Shown here one piece after another: positions 43,190 to 51,497 of a stretch of 64,000 nucleotides of DNA. Under the pieces are notes generated by a model that saw only the letters and a list, made by a program, of their open reading frames with translations, searched no databases and was not told the origin of the DNA. Positions within the stretch are counted from its first letter, which is position 1; every line of letters begins with the position of its first letter. The stretch is from Roseomonas genomospecies 6. GTDB taxonomy: Bacteria; Pseudomonadota; Alphaproteobacteria; Azospirillales; Azospirillaceae. The stretch covers positions 124,001-188,000 of the forward strand of contig NZ_QOKW01000003.1 in the NCBI RefSeq assembly GCF_008365375.1, in the 5' to 3' direction. A program made the translations under genes and the position numbers.

Positions 43190-45829
43190 TCATTCGGCGG
43201 ACACCAACTCATGCAACAGGGTACCGGGCGTGTTCAACTCGTCGAATCGGCCATGCTCGGCGATTCGCCCGTCCTTCATCACAATGACTCGCTCGAACGC
43301 CCGTGCCAAGCCGGCGCGGTGCAGAACCCACACAAGTCCACATCCTTTGCGTTCCCCCATGATCGCGGCGTGGACCTTGGTCTGGCTGCTGGTGTCCAGG
43401 CCGCTGGTCGCTTCGCTCAGCACCAGAAGGTCCGGACGCTTCAGCAGGGCGCGGGCCAGCGCCGCCTTCTGGCGCTGGGCGGCGGACAGGCGCGACCCCG
43501 CGACGCCCACGGGGTGGTCCAGCCCGACCTCCACGATGGTGTCGCGCAGGTGAAGCTGGTCCACCAGGTCCGCCACGATGCGGCCCACCTTGGACTGCAC
43601 CTGGGCCTGCCCGTAGACCGTCTTCCCGAACAGGATGTTGTCCTGGATGCTGGCCGCCGCGTTGTAGGCCGCCGGATCGAAGAAGGCGACGGCGTGCTTC
43701 AGGTCCGCCGGCAGGTCGCGGGCGAAGAGATGGCGCGCCTCCAGCAGCTTCTTCTGCAGCTCCGGCGTCATCAGGCCCAGACGGTGGCGGGCGCCGATCA
43801 GCTTGAAGGGCAGGGTCATCAGCCGGGTCCGCTCCTCGGGCTTGAGCGTGTCCAGCCCCTCCTTCGCGATGCGCGCCAGGATGGCCTGATACTCCGGCAA
43901 TTCCGCGAAGCCGATGAAGGAGAAGCGCTCGAAGAACTCATGCCCGGGCGGCAGGCCGGCGAACAGCTCCACCATGGTCTCCGCCACCTTGTGGCCGGTT
44001 TCCAGGATGGTGCCGGTCAGCCCCACCTTGTCCAGCACATGCAGCATGTAGGGGTTGGAGGCCAGCGCGTCGGTCTGGAACACCGGGCCGACCGGCGTCC
44101 CGAACAGCAGATTCTCCGCCAGCGTGGCGTTCGCGGTGTAGCGGTCGGGGTCGAAGCGCTCCACCAGCCGCCCCAGCTCCGGGTTGTTCAGCATCATGGC
44201 GCGCATGGCGTCGCGCGCCTCCAGCACGCGGGCGGCCACGTCGGGGCTCCGCTCCGGATCGACGGTGCGGTTCAGCCCCATCCCATACACGTCGTCGTGC
44301 AGCGACACCATGGTCACCACGCGCAGGATGCGGGCCTTCAGATCCTCCGGCCCGTCGCAGCCGGCGGCGGCGTAGTCGATCCAGTCCGCGTCCACGTCGT
44401 CGGTGGTGTTGCCGGACAGGACCGATTCGGTCAGCCGCTTCTTGCGCCGTTCCGCCTCCTTCTCGCCGTCGCCGTTCTCGCGCAGGGGCCGGTGACGCAG
44501 CCCATAGACGAGATTGTCGTAGAGCGAAGCGGCGAACAGGTAGGGGGTGGCGCCGACATAGGCGGCGCGGCGCCCGGTCACGCTCTCCGGCAGCTCCGCA
44601 TAGTCGCGGTCGCCCAGCCGGATCTGGCCGGACGAGGGCAGCAGCACCCGGGCGGCGAGTTGCGCCAGCTCGTCCCGCCCGGAGCCGACGCCGATCAGCG
44701 CGGTGTGGCCGTCCAGCGGAATCTCGCAGGTGACGCCCTCCAGGATCGGCGACCCGCCGTCCTCCCCGAACCCGACGTTGCGGAAGGACAGGCTGCCGGT
44801 GAAGGGCACGTCCTCCTCCTCGCGCAGCAGGCGTTCGGCCAGCAGGTCGGGGACGTGGAACTGCTCCACCACCTGCTCGTACTTGATCCGGTTGTCCTCC
44901 TTCTGCTGGTACCAGTCGAGAAGCTCCTTCCAGGGGGCGGCCAGATCCTTGTAGGCGGCAAGCACCGCGACCAGCGCGCCGAAGGAGAGCTGGCCGTGAA
45001 TCACCAGATAACCACCGATGGAATAGAAGAAGAAGGGCGTCAACTGATTGATGAAATTGTTCAAGAATTTGACAAAAAACTTTCGTTGGTAAATCTCGAA
45101 CCGGATGCGGTACACGTCGCCCAGGCGGTGGCTGATATCGGCCAGATGCCAGGAGGCCGTGTTGTGGGTGTGCACTTCCTGGATGCCCGACACCGTTTCG
45201 CCGATGCGGTCGGAGATCTGGCGCATGGCACGCACGCGCTGTTTGCCGAGTTGATTGACCTTGCGCTGAAGCCGCGGAATGAGCCAGCCCTGGAACGGGT
45301 ACAGCGACACCGCCGCCGCCCCCAGCACCGGGTCCTGGATGAAGATGAAGGCGATGTAGACCAGAAGGGTGCCGCCCTGGAACACCGGGATGGCGATGGC
45401 GTCGCCGATGAAGCCGCCCAACGGCTCCACCTCCGCCGTGATCATCGGGATGATCTCCCCCGGCGACATCTTCCGGAAGCGGGGCAGGGGAAAGCGCAGG
45501 ACGCGCACGTACAACTCGTACCGCAGGCGGCGCAGCATCCGCTCGCCTAGGCGGCCCTTGTAGGTGTTGATGACGTACTTGAAGCCGCCGTTGACCAGCA
45601 CCAAAGTCAGGAACAGCCCGCACAGGACGAACAGATAACTGACCTGGTCGAGTTGGAAGCCAAGAAATGATTCGGGCAGCTTCTTCCCGGCGATCGCCTC
45701 GTTGACGATCCGCTTCGGCAGGTCGAGCGAGGCGTAGAGAAACGGGAAGGACGCCAGGGTCATCAGGGTCAGCACGATCTGCTGACGGACGCTGTGCCGA
45801 AGGATGAATCGGAAAATGCTGGATTCCAT
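43190..45829 (-). CDS. large ABC transporter (permease-ATPase fusion) with degenerate catalytic motifs and triplicated insert
   Basis: An 879-residue exporter-type ABC protein. Residues 1-325 form a six-helix transmembrane domain. The nucleotide-binding part (about 340-879) is far larger than the usual 240 residues. Walker A is degenerate (GVGSGRDE at 380-387, Lys and Ser/Thr replaced), the signature is LSAAQ (781-785), and Walker B reads LLVLSEA (801-807, catalytic-site Asp replaced by Ser), though the D-loop SGLD and H837 remain. A roughly 300-residue insertion separates the Walker A region from the signature. The segment normally found once after the Q-loop appears three times: ASLYDNLVYG (434-443), ATLAENLLFG (568-577) and ASIQDNILFG (726-735). 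ATP hydrolysis is doubtful. First gene of the minus-strand operon. Confidence 0.88.
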   Translation of the reverse strand: MESSIFRFILRHSVRQQIVLTLMTLASFPFLYASLDLPKRIVNEAIAGKKLPESFLGFQLDQVSYLFVLCGLFLTLVLVNGGFKYVINTYKGRLGERMLRRLRYELYVRVLRFPLPRFRKMSPGEIIPMITAEVEPLGGFIGDAIAIPVFQGGTLLVYIAFIFIQDPVLGAAAVSLYPFQGWLIPRLQRKVNQLGKQRVRAMRQISDRIGETVSGIQEVHTHNTASWHLADISHRLGDVYRIRFEIYQRKFFVKFLNNFINQLTPFFFYSIGGYLVIHGQLSFGALVAVLAAYKDLAAPWKELLDWYQQKEDNRIKYEQVVEQFHVPDLLAERLLREEEDVPFTGSLSFRNVGFGEDGGSPILEGVTCEIPLDGHTALIGVGSGRDELAQLAARVLLPSSGQIRLGDRDYAELPESVTGRRAAYVGATPYLFAASLYDNLVYGLRHRPLRENGDGEKEAERRKKRLTESVLSGNTTDDVDADWIDYAAAGCDGPEDLKARILRVVTMVSLHDDVYGMGLNRTVDPERSPDVAARVLEARDAMRAMMLNNPELGRLVERFDPDRYTANATLAENLLFGTPVGPVFQTDALASNPYMLHVLDKVGLTGTILETGHKVAETMVELFAGLPPGHEFFERFSFIGFAELPEYQAILARIAKEGLDTLKPEERTRLMTLPFKLIGARHRLGLMTPELQKKLLEARHLFARDLPADLKHAVAFFDPAAYNAAASIQDNILFGKTVYGQAQVQSKVGRIVADLVDQLHLRDTIVEVGLDHPVGVAGSRLSAAQRQKAALARALLKRPDLLVLSEATSGLDTSSQTKVHAAIMGERKGCGLVWVLHRAGLARAFERVIVMKDGRIAEHGRFDELNTPGTLLHELVSAE

Positions 45830-46022
45830 AGCGCCATTCTACGCAGGGGGACGCCGGTTCCGGGAGCAGGCGGAAACCTTACCCCCTCTGCCGCGTGACC
45901 GTTGAGGATATGGTTCGCCTGCACGCGGTCTGCCGCCATCGTGACGGCGGCATGACGCACACCCGTTCATCGGCCAAGCCGCGGCCGGACACAAGAGGCC
46001 AATCGGGAGAGGTAGGAACTCC

Positions 46023-47255
46023 ATGAGTGAACGTCCGACCTCGGGCCGCGTGCTCATCTACAGCCACGACACGTTCGGCCTCGGCCATCTCCGCCGTTGC
46101 CGGGCCATCGCCCACGCGCTGGTCGAGCGCTACAGCAACCTGTCCGTTCTGATCCTGTCCGGATCGCCCATCGTCGGCAGCTTCGACTTCCGCACGCGGG
46201 TGGACTTCGTGCGCATTCCCGGCGTCATCAAGCTGCGCAACGGGGAATACACGGCGCTGAACCTGCATCTGGACATCGACGAGATCCTGTCCATGCGGGC
46301 CTCGCTGATCCGCCACACGGCGGAGATCTACCAGCCCGACCTGTTCATCGTGGACAAGGAGCCGCTGGGCCTGCGCGGCGAGGTGCGGGAGACGCTGGAG
46401 CTTCTGAAGAGCCGCGGCGTGCCGCTGGTGCTGGGGCTGCGCGACGTGATGGACGAGCCCGCCCTGCTCGCCCCGGAGTGGGAGCGCAAGAAGGTGCTGC
46501 CCGCGCTGGAGACCCTCTACGACGAGATCTGGGCCTATGGCCTGCCGCAGATCTGCGACCCGCTGGAGGGAATCGAGGTCCCGCAGTCGGTGCGCGACAA
46601 GATGGTCTACACCGGCTACCTGCACCGCACCGTGCCGGCGGCGGTTCCCCACGGGCCGGGCCTTCCGGACGAGCCCTACATCCTGGTCACCCCCGGCGGC
46701 GGCGGCGACGGGGAAGCGCTGGTGGACTGGGTGCTGCGCGCCTACGAGAGCGATCCGGGCATCCCCTACCGTGCGGTCCTGGTGTTCGGCCCCTTCATGC
46801 AGCCGGACCTCCAGGCCGAGTTCCTGGCCCGCGCCGACGCCCTGCCCAACGTCGAGGCCACCGCCTTCGAGGCGCGGATCGAGCGGCTGATGCAAGGCGC
46901 GGTGGGGGTGGTCGCCATGGGCGGCTACAACACCTTCTGCGAGATCCTGTCCTTCGACAAGAAGGCGCTGATCGTCCCGCGCGAGGTGCCGCGGCGCGAG
47001 CAGACCATCCGCGCCGCCCGCGCGCAGGAACTGGGTCTGGTCTCCGTCCTGATGGACGACGGGGTGCGCGACGCCGCGGCGATGGCGGCGGCGCTGCGCC
47101 GGCTGCCCTGGCAGGCGCCCCCCTCCTCCGTCGTGGTGCCGGGCCTTCTGGGCGGTCTGGAGAGCGTCAACCGCCTGTCGGCGCGCTACCTGCCGAAGCC
47201 CGCGGCCGAACCCGGCATCCTCGAACGCCCGTTGGCCGCAGGGGGCATGGCGTGA
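46023..47255 (+). CDS. MurG-like glycosyltransferase (GT-B fold), second paralogue
   Basis: A 410-residue GT-B enzyme with VLIYSHDTFGLGHLRRCRAI at the N-terminus (MurG-type glycine-rich loop) and the donor-site region VTPGGGGDGE, VVAMGGYNTFCEILSF and VPREVPRREQTIRAARAQELG (quoted in part). It is related throughout to the minus-strand protein at 41542-42699, so the two are likely products of a duplication and may add successive sugars. The start at 46023 follows AGGTAGGA. It is divergent from the degenerate ABC transporter gene (193-base gap) and overlaps the next glycosyltransferase gene in GTGA. Confidence 0.85.
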   Translation: MSERPTSGRVLIYSHDTFGLGHLRRCRAIAHALVERYSNLSVLILSGSPIVGSFDFRTRVDFVRIPGVIKLRNGEYTALNLHLDIDEILSMRASLIRHTAEIYQPDLFIVDKEPLGLRGEVRETLELLKSRGVPLVLGLRDVMDEPALLAPEWERKKVLPALETLYDEIWAYGLPQICDPLEGIEVPQSVRDKMVYTGYLHRTVPAAVPHGPGLPDEPYILVTPGGGGDGEALVDWVLRAYESDPGIPYRAVLVFGPFMQPDLQAEFLARADALPNVEATAFEARIERLMQGAVGVVAMGGYNTFCEILSFDKKALIVPREVPRREQTIRAARAQELGLVSVLMDDGVRDAAAMAAALRRLPWQAPPSSVVVPGLLGGLESVNRLSARYLPKPAAEPGILERPLAAGGMA

Positions 47256-48529
47256 CCGTCGCCGTCATCGTCAAGGGCTGGCCCCGCCTGTCCGAGACCT
47301 TCATCGCGCAGGAGATCCTGGGGCTGGAGCGGCGGGGGTTGCGTCAACTGATCGTCAGCCTGCGTCAACCGACCGACAAGGCGGTGCACGAGCTGAACCG
47401 CCGCGTCGCCGCCCCGGTCGCCCATCTGCCCGAATATCTGCACGACGAGCCGGCCCGGCTGATGCGCGCGCTGGCCGCGGCGCGGCGGCGCCCCGGCTGG
47501 CGGGCGGCGCGGGCCGCCTGGATGGCCGACCTGCGGCGTGACCCCAGCCGCAACCGCGTCCGCCGCTTCGGACAGGCCTGCGTGCTGGCGGCGGAGCTTC
47601 CGGCGGACGTCACCTGGCTGCACACCCATTTCCTGCACACCCCGGCCAGCGTGGCGCGCTACGCAGCGCTGCTGACCGGGCTGCCCTGGAGCTTCTCCGC
47701 CCACGCCAAGGACATCTGGACCTCCCCCGACTGGGACTTGCGGGACAAGCTGGCGGAGGCGCGCTGGGGCGTCACCTGTACGGCGCTCGGCCTCGCCCGG
47801 CTGCGCGCTCTGGCGCCGGAGCCGGAGCGGGTGGAACTGCTCTATCACGGGCTGGACTTCAGCCGCTTCCCCAACCCGCCGGACACCCGCCCGGCGCGGG
47901 ACGGCGGCGATCCCGCCGACCCCGTCCGGCTGCTGTCGGTCGGGCGGGCGGTGGAGAAGAAGGGGTTCGACCTTCTGCTGGACGCTCTGGCGCGCCTGCC
48001 CGCCGGGCTGCACTGGCGCTGGACCCACATCGGCGGCGGCGATCGGCTGGCGGCGCTGAAGGCGCAGGCGGCGGCGCTGGGTCTGGACGGGCGGATCGAC
48101 TGGCTGGGGGCGAAGGCCCAGGACGCGGTGATCGCCCAGTACCGCCGCGCCGACCTGTTCGTCCTGCCCTGCCGCACGGCGCGCGACGGCGACCGCGACG
48201 GGCTGCCCAACGTGCTGATGGAGGCGCAAAGCCAGGGGCTGGCCTGCCTGTCCACACGCGCCGCGGCGGTGGCGGAGCTGATCGGGGATGGGATCACCGG
48301 CACGCTGGTGGAGCCGGAGGACCCGTCGGCTCTGGCCGCCGCGCTGGAGTCGCTGATCCGCGACCCGGCCCGCCGCGCGGCGCTGGGGGCGGCGGGGGCC
48401 GCGCGGGTGCGGCGCGATTTCGGCAGCGATTTTGGCATCGACCGGCTGCACGGACGTTTCACAACCGAAAATAGCCAGACGTCTCTTATACCATTCGGGG
48501 GATGCTGTGCATTGCACGGCGGTCGATGA
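47252..48529 (+). CDS. glycosyltransferase family 4 protein
   Basis: A 425-residue GT-B glycosyltransferase. The N-terminal half has VKGWPRLSETFIAQEILGLE, as in colanic-acid-type GT4 enzymes; the C-terminal half has LLSVGRAVEKKGFDLLLDAL, IGGGDRLAALKAQA, and the donor-binding LFVLPCRTARDGDRDGLPNVLMEAQSQGL (quoted in part; E-x7-E pattern). Translation begins with GTG at 47252, overlapping the preceding stop in GTGA. It should transfer a sugar from a nucleotide donor in the cytoplasm. The last 20 residues look unconserved. Confidence 0.9.
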   Translation: MTVAVIVKGWPRLSETFIAQEILGLERRGLRQLIVSLRQPTDKAVHELNRRVAAPVAHLPEYLHDEPARLMRALAAARRRPGWRAARAAWMADLRRDPSRNRVRRFGQACVLAAELPADVTWLHTHFLHTPASVARYAALLTGLPWSFSAHAKDIWTSPDWDLRDKLAEARWGVTCTALGLARLRALAPEPERVELLYHGLDFSRFPNPPDTRPARDGGDPADPVRLLSVGRAVEKKGFDLLLDALARLPAGLHWRWTHIGGGDRLAALKAQAAALGLDGRIDWLGAKAQDAVIAQYRRADLFVLPCRTARDGDRDGLPNVLMEAQSQGLACLSTRAAAVAELIGDGITGTLVEPEDPSALAAALESLIRDPARRAALGAAGAARVRRDFGSDFGIDRLHGRFTTENSQTSLIPFGGCCALHGGR

Positions 48530-48567
48530 CGGGATAGAGTGCGGCTTTGCTCCACTCTTGCGACGTC

Positions 48568-49548
48568 ATGTCGATCCTTTCCGAACCGGCTGCCCCGGAT
48601 CTCCTTTCCTTTTTCGAATTGGACGACGACACGGACGCCGTGGCGACCAGCCACGAGCTGTCCGTGGCGCGCAGCAAGCTGGGCGACCTGCTCGACCTGC
48701 TGCCCGCCGGCCTGCTGATTCACCAGGAAATGGGCATCGTCTTCGCCAACCAGGAGGCCACGCGCATCCTGGGCCAGAGCGGCGACGCCCTGGTCGGGCG
48801 CCATTTCCTGGATTTCGTGGAGGAATCGGGCATCGAAGACCAGCGGGACGCCTTCCTGCGCTGCCTGCGCGGGCGGGAGCTGGTGCGGTCGAAGGACGGG
48901 GTGATGGTGTCCACGGACGGGCGGCGGACCTTCGTCCAGGTCAGCATGTCGCCCCTGCCCTGGGAAGGGCTGCCGGTCATCTACGTCCTCATCAACGACG
49001 TGACGGCGCTGAAGGAATCGGAGGAGCGGCTGCGCCATCTCTCGATCACCGACTCCCTGACCGGCGTGTCCAACCGCCGCCATTTCGTCGAGGCGGCGGA
49101 ACAGGAACTGGCCCGCGCCCGCCGCTATGGCCGCGCGGCCAGCCTGCTGATGCTCGACATCGACCACTTCAAAAGCATCAACGACACCCACGGCCACGCG
49201 GTGGGGGACGAGGCGCTGCGGACCTTCACCACCGCCTGCCGGTCGCTGCTGCGGGAGAACGACCTGCTGGGCCGCACGGGCGGGGAGGAGTTCGCCATCC
49301 TTCTGCCGGAGACCGACATCGCCGGGGCGCGCATGGTGGCGGAGCGCATCCGCCGCCGCACGGCGGAACTGACCGTGGCGGCGGGGGCGGAGACGGTCCG
49401 CTTCACCGTGTCGATCGGCGTGGCCTGCTGCGCCGCCGGGTCGCGCGGCGTGGACGCCATGCTGTCCAACGCCGACGAGGCGCTGTACCGCGCCAAGGCC
49501 GCCGGGCGGAACCGCGTCATCTGCGCGCTGGAACCGACTCCCTTCTGA
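48568..49548 (+). CDS. PAS-GGDEF diguanylate cyclase (soluble)
   Basis: A 326-residue protein without membrane segments. A PAS domain (about 40-160; LDLLPAGLLIHQEMGIVFANQEATRILG, quoted in part) precedes a GGDEF domain with active site GGEEF and an RxxD I-site (REND) five residues earlier, so it should make c-di-GMP and be product-inhibited. DIDHFKSINDTHGHAVGDE marks the GTP and metal site. Set between glycosyltransferase genes (38 bases after one, 31 before the next), it may provide local c-di-GMP control for glycan synthesis. Start at ATG 48568. Confidence 0.92.
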   Translation: MSILSEPAAPDLLSFFELDDDTDAVATSHELSVARSKLGDLLDLLPAGLLIHQEMGIVFANQEATRILGQSGDALVGRHFLDFVEESGIEDQRDAFLRCLRGRELVRSKDGVMVSTDGRRTFVQVSMSPLPWEGLPVIYVLINDVTALKESEERLRHLSITDSLTGVSNRRHFVEAAEQELARARRYGRAASLLMLDIDHFKSINDTHGHAVGDEALRTFTTACRSLLRENDLLGRTGGEEFAILLPETDIAGARMVAERIRRRTAELTVAAGAETVRFTVSIGVACCAAGSRGVDAMLSNADEALYRAKAAGRNRVICALEPTPF

Positions 49549-49579
49549 CGTCCCTTTCCTTCCCGTCGCCGGGGCCGGC

Positions 49580-50791
49580 ATGCGCATCGCCTTCTACGCC
49601 CCGCTGAAGGCCCCCACCCACCCGGTGCCCTCGGGCGACCGGCGCATGGCCCGGCTGCTGATGGCCGCGCTGGAGGGCGCCGGTCACACGGTGACCCTCG
49701 CCTGCACCCTGCGAAGCTGGGACGACGGGAGCCGACCGGGCCGGGCGGAGCGTCTGGCGGCGCTGGGCGCGCGCTGCGCCGACCGCCTGACGGCGCGCTG
49801 GCGGGACGATCCGCCGGACCTCTGGTTCACCTACCACCTGTACCACAAGGCGCCGGACTGGATCGGCCCGGCGGTCAGCCGCCGCTTCGGCATCCCCTAT
49901 GTGGCGGCGGAGGCGTCCTTCGCGCCCAAGCGCGCCACCGGCCCCTTCGCCGCCGGCCATCGCGCCGCGGAGGCGGCGATCCGGCAGGCCGCCGCCGTGG
50001 TCAACCTCGCCGGCCACGATGCGGAGGGGGTGCTGCCGCTGCTCGGCTCGCCGGACCGGCTGGTGCGGCTGCGGCCCTTCCTGGACACCCGCCCCTTCGC
50101 GGTGGCGGCGGACGAGCGCGACCGGCACCGGGCGGCGATGGCGGAGCGTTACGGCCTGAACCCGGACGTGCCCTGGCTGCTGGCCGTCGGCATGATGCGC
50201 GGCGGCGACAAGGAACGCTCGTACGAGATTCTGGCGCAGGCTTTATCTCCCTCCCCTGCTTTGCGGGGGAGGGCCGGGGTGGGGGCAAGCGCCTTGCCCA
50301 CTCACCACCTGCTCATCGTCGGCGACGGCCCCGCTCGTCCCCGGATCGAAGCGCTGTTCGGTGGAGGCGCACTTGCCCCCACCCCGACCCTCCCCCGCTG
50401 GGCGGGGGAGGGAGTTAAGTTCCTCGGCCAGCAGGATTCATCCGACCTCGCCGCGCTCTACGCCGCCGCCGACCTGATGGTCTGGCCGGCGGTGAACGAA
50501 GCCTACGGCATGGCCCTGCTGGAGGCCCAGGCCGCCGGGCTGCCAGTCGTGGCGGGGCGCACCGGCGGGGTGCCGGACGTGGTGCGGGACGGGGTGACCG
50601 GCCTGCTGCCGCCGGTGGGCGACGCGGACGCCTTCGCCGCCGCGGTCGCCATGCTGCTTGGGGACCCCGGCATGCGCCGCCGCTTCGGCGAGGCCGCGCG
50701 CCGCATCACCGCGTCTGAACACGATTTGTCCATCGCGGTGGAGGCGCTGGACGCGGTGGTCCGGCGCGCCGCGCGGAAAGGGAGCCCATGA
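49580..50791 (+). CDS. glycosyltransferase family 4 protein carrying in-frame palindromic insertions
   Basis: A 403-residue GT-B enzyme. The acceptor half begins MRIAFYAPLKAPTHPVPSGDRRMARLL (quoted in part). The donor half has PWLLAVGMMRGGDKERSYEILA, HHLLIVGDGPARPRIEALF, VKFLGQQDSSDLAALYAAAD and the E-x7-E motif in NEAYGMALLEAQAAGLPVV. Two peptides, about residues 223-238 (SPSPALRGRAGVGAS) and 263-279 (ALAPTPTLPRWAGEG), are translated from the two halves of an inverted palindromic DNA element. They fall in loops on either side of the IVGDGP strand, so the enzyme may still fold. It overlaps the phosphatase gene in ATGA. Confidence 0.9.
   Translation: MRIAFYAPLKAPTHPVPSGDRRMARLLMAALEGAGHTVTLACTLRSWDDGSRPGRAERLAALGARCADRLTARWRDDPPDLWFTYHLYHKAPDWIGPAVSRRFGIPYVAAEASFAPKRATGPFAAGHRAAEAAIRQAAAVVNLAGHDAEGVLPLLGSPDRLVRLRPFLDTRPFAVAADERDRHRAAMAERYGLNPDVPWLLAVGMMRGGDKERSYEILAQALSPSPALRGRAGVGASALPTHHLLIVGDGPARPRIEALFGGGALAPTPTLPRWAGEGVKFLGQQDSSDLAALYAAADLMVWPAVNEAYGMALLEAQAAGLPVVAGRTGGVPDVVRDGVTGLLPPVGDADAFAAAVAMLLGDPGMRRRFGEAARRITASEHDLSIAVEALDAVVRRAARKGSP
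50247..50415. repeat. inverted REP/BIME-like element pair inside a coding region
   Basis: Two palindromic units in opposite orientation: about 50247-50293 (CCTCCCCTGC...GCGGGGGAGGG, then GGGGTGGGGGC) and 50366-50415 (GCCCCCACCCC, then CCTCCCCCGC...GCGGGGGAGGG). They share the core and flank of the intergenic pair at 20144-20262. Both are translated in frame within the glycosyltransferase. Confidence 0.8.
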
Positions 50792-51372
50792 CCGACCTGA
50801 TCATCCTGCGCCACGGACCGACCGCCTGGAACGCCGCGCACCGTCTCCAGGGCGGCATCGACGAGCCGCTGTCCGACGAGGGCCGCGCCCGAGTCGCGGC
50901 CTGGAGACTGCCGGCGGACGTGCTGGGCTACCGCTGGGTCGCCAGCCCGAAGCGGCGGGCCTGGGAGACGGCCCAACTGCTGGGCCTGGACCCCGCGCCG
51001 GAACCCCGTCTGGTGGAAATGAGCTGGGGCGCGTGGGAAGGCCGCCTGCTGGAGGAGTTGCGGGCGAGCGGCGCCCTGACCGCCGACCGCGAGCGGATGG
51101 GCCTCGACTTCCGGGCGCCGGGCGGGGAAAGCCCGCGCGACGTGCAGAAGCGGCTGATCCCCTGGCTGGCGGAGGTGGCGGCGCAGGGCGTGCCGACCGG
51201 GGCGGTGGCCCACAACGGGGTGATGCGCGCGCTCTACGCGCTGGCCACCGGCTGGGACATGGTGGACAAGCCCGCCCACCGGCTGACCGACGGCTGCGCC
51301 CATCGCTTCCGGGTCGAGGAGGATGGGACGGTGGAGGTGGTTGCGATGAATGTGCCGCTGGTCGCGGTGTGA
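50788..51372 (+). CDS. histidine phosphatase family protein (phosphoglycerate mutase-like)
   Basis: A 194-residue member of the histidine phosphatase superfamily. The catalytic motif is LRHGPTAWN (H8 phosphorylated), followed by EPLSDEGR, ASPKRRAWETA (second basic site), the acid/base EMSWGAWEGR and the second histidine in AVAHNGVMRAL. Close relatives dephosphorylate small phospho-metabolites, including sugar or cobalamin precursors. It overlaps the glycosyltransferase gene by four bases (ATGA), which favours a role in sugar-phosphate handling in the glycan pathway. Confidence 0.9.
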   Translation: MTDLIILRHGPTAWNAAHRLQGGIDEPLSDEGRARVAAWRLPADVLGYRWVASPKRRAWETAQLLGLDPAPEPRLVEMSWGAWEGRLLEELRASGALTADRERMGLDFRAPGGESPRDVQKRLIPWLAEVAAQGVPTGAVAHNGVMRALYALATGWDMVDKPAHRLTDGCAHRFRVEEDGTVEVVAMNVPLVAV

Positions 51373-51379
51373 AGGGATC

Positions 51380-51467
51380 ACCACAAAGACACGAAGACAC
51401 AAAGATAAGCACGAAGAATGAATATAATTGCTTCGTGAAAATCTTAATGTCTTTGTGTCTTCGTGGT
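51380..51467. repeat. AT-rich imperfect stem-loop element between convergent genes
   Basis: ACGAAGACACAAAG (51391-51404) is complementary to CTTTGTGTCTTCGT (51451-51464), with further pairing at ACCAC/GTGGT outside and CACGAAG/CTTCGTG inside. The roughly 90-base element is much more AT-rich than its surroundings. It lies between the convergent phosphatase and exonuclease III genes and may work as a two-way terminator. CTTTGTGTCTTCGTGG-type palindromes occur as dispersed repeats in many bacteria. Confidence 0.7.
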
Positions 51468-51497
51468 AAATACTATCCCTCTACAAGACCCCTCCGA

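Noticed and set aside
43013..45550. Long plus-strand open frame opposite the degenerate ABC gene
   Set aside because: Considered in case the ABC frame were the shadow, but the minus frame has real membrane helices and ABC landmarks; the plus frame is low-complexity.
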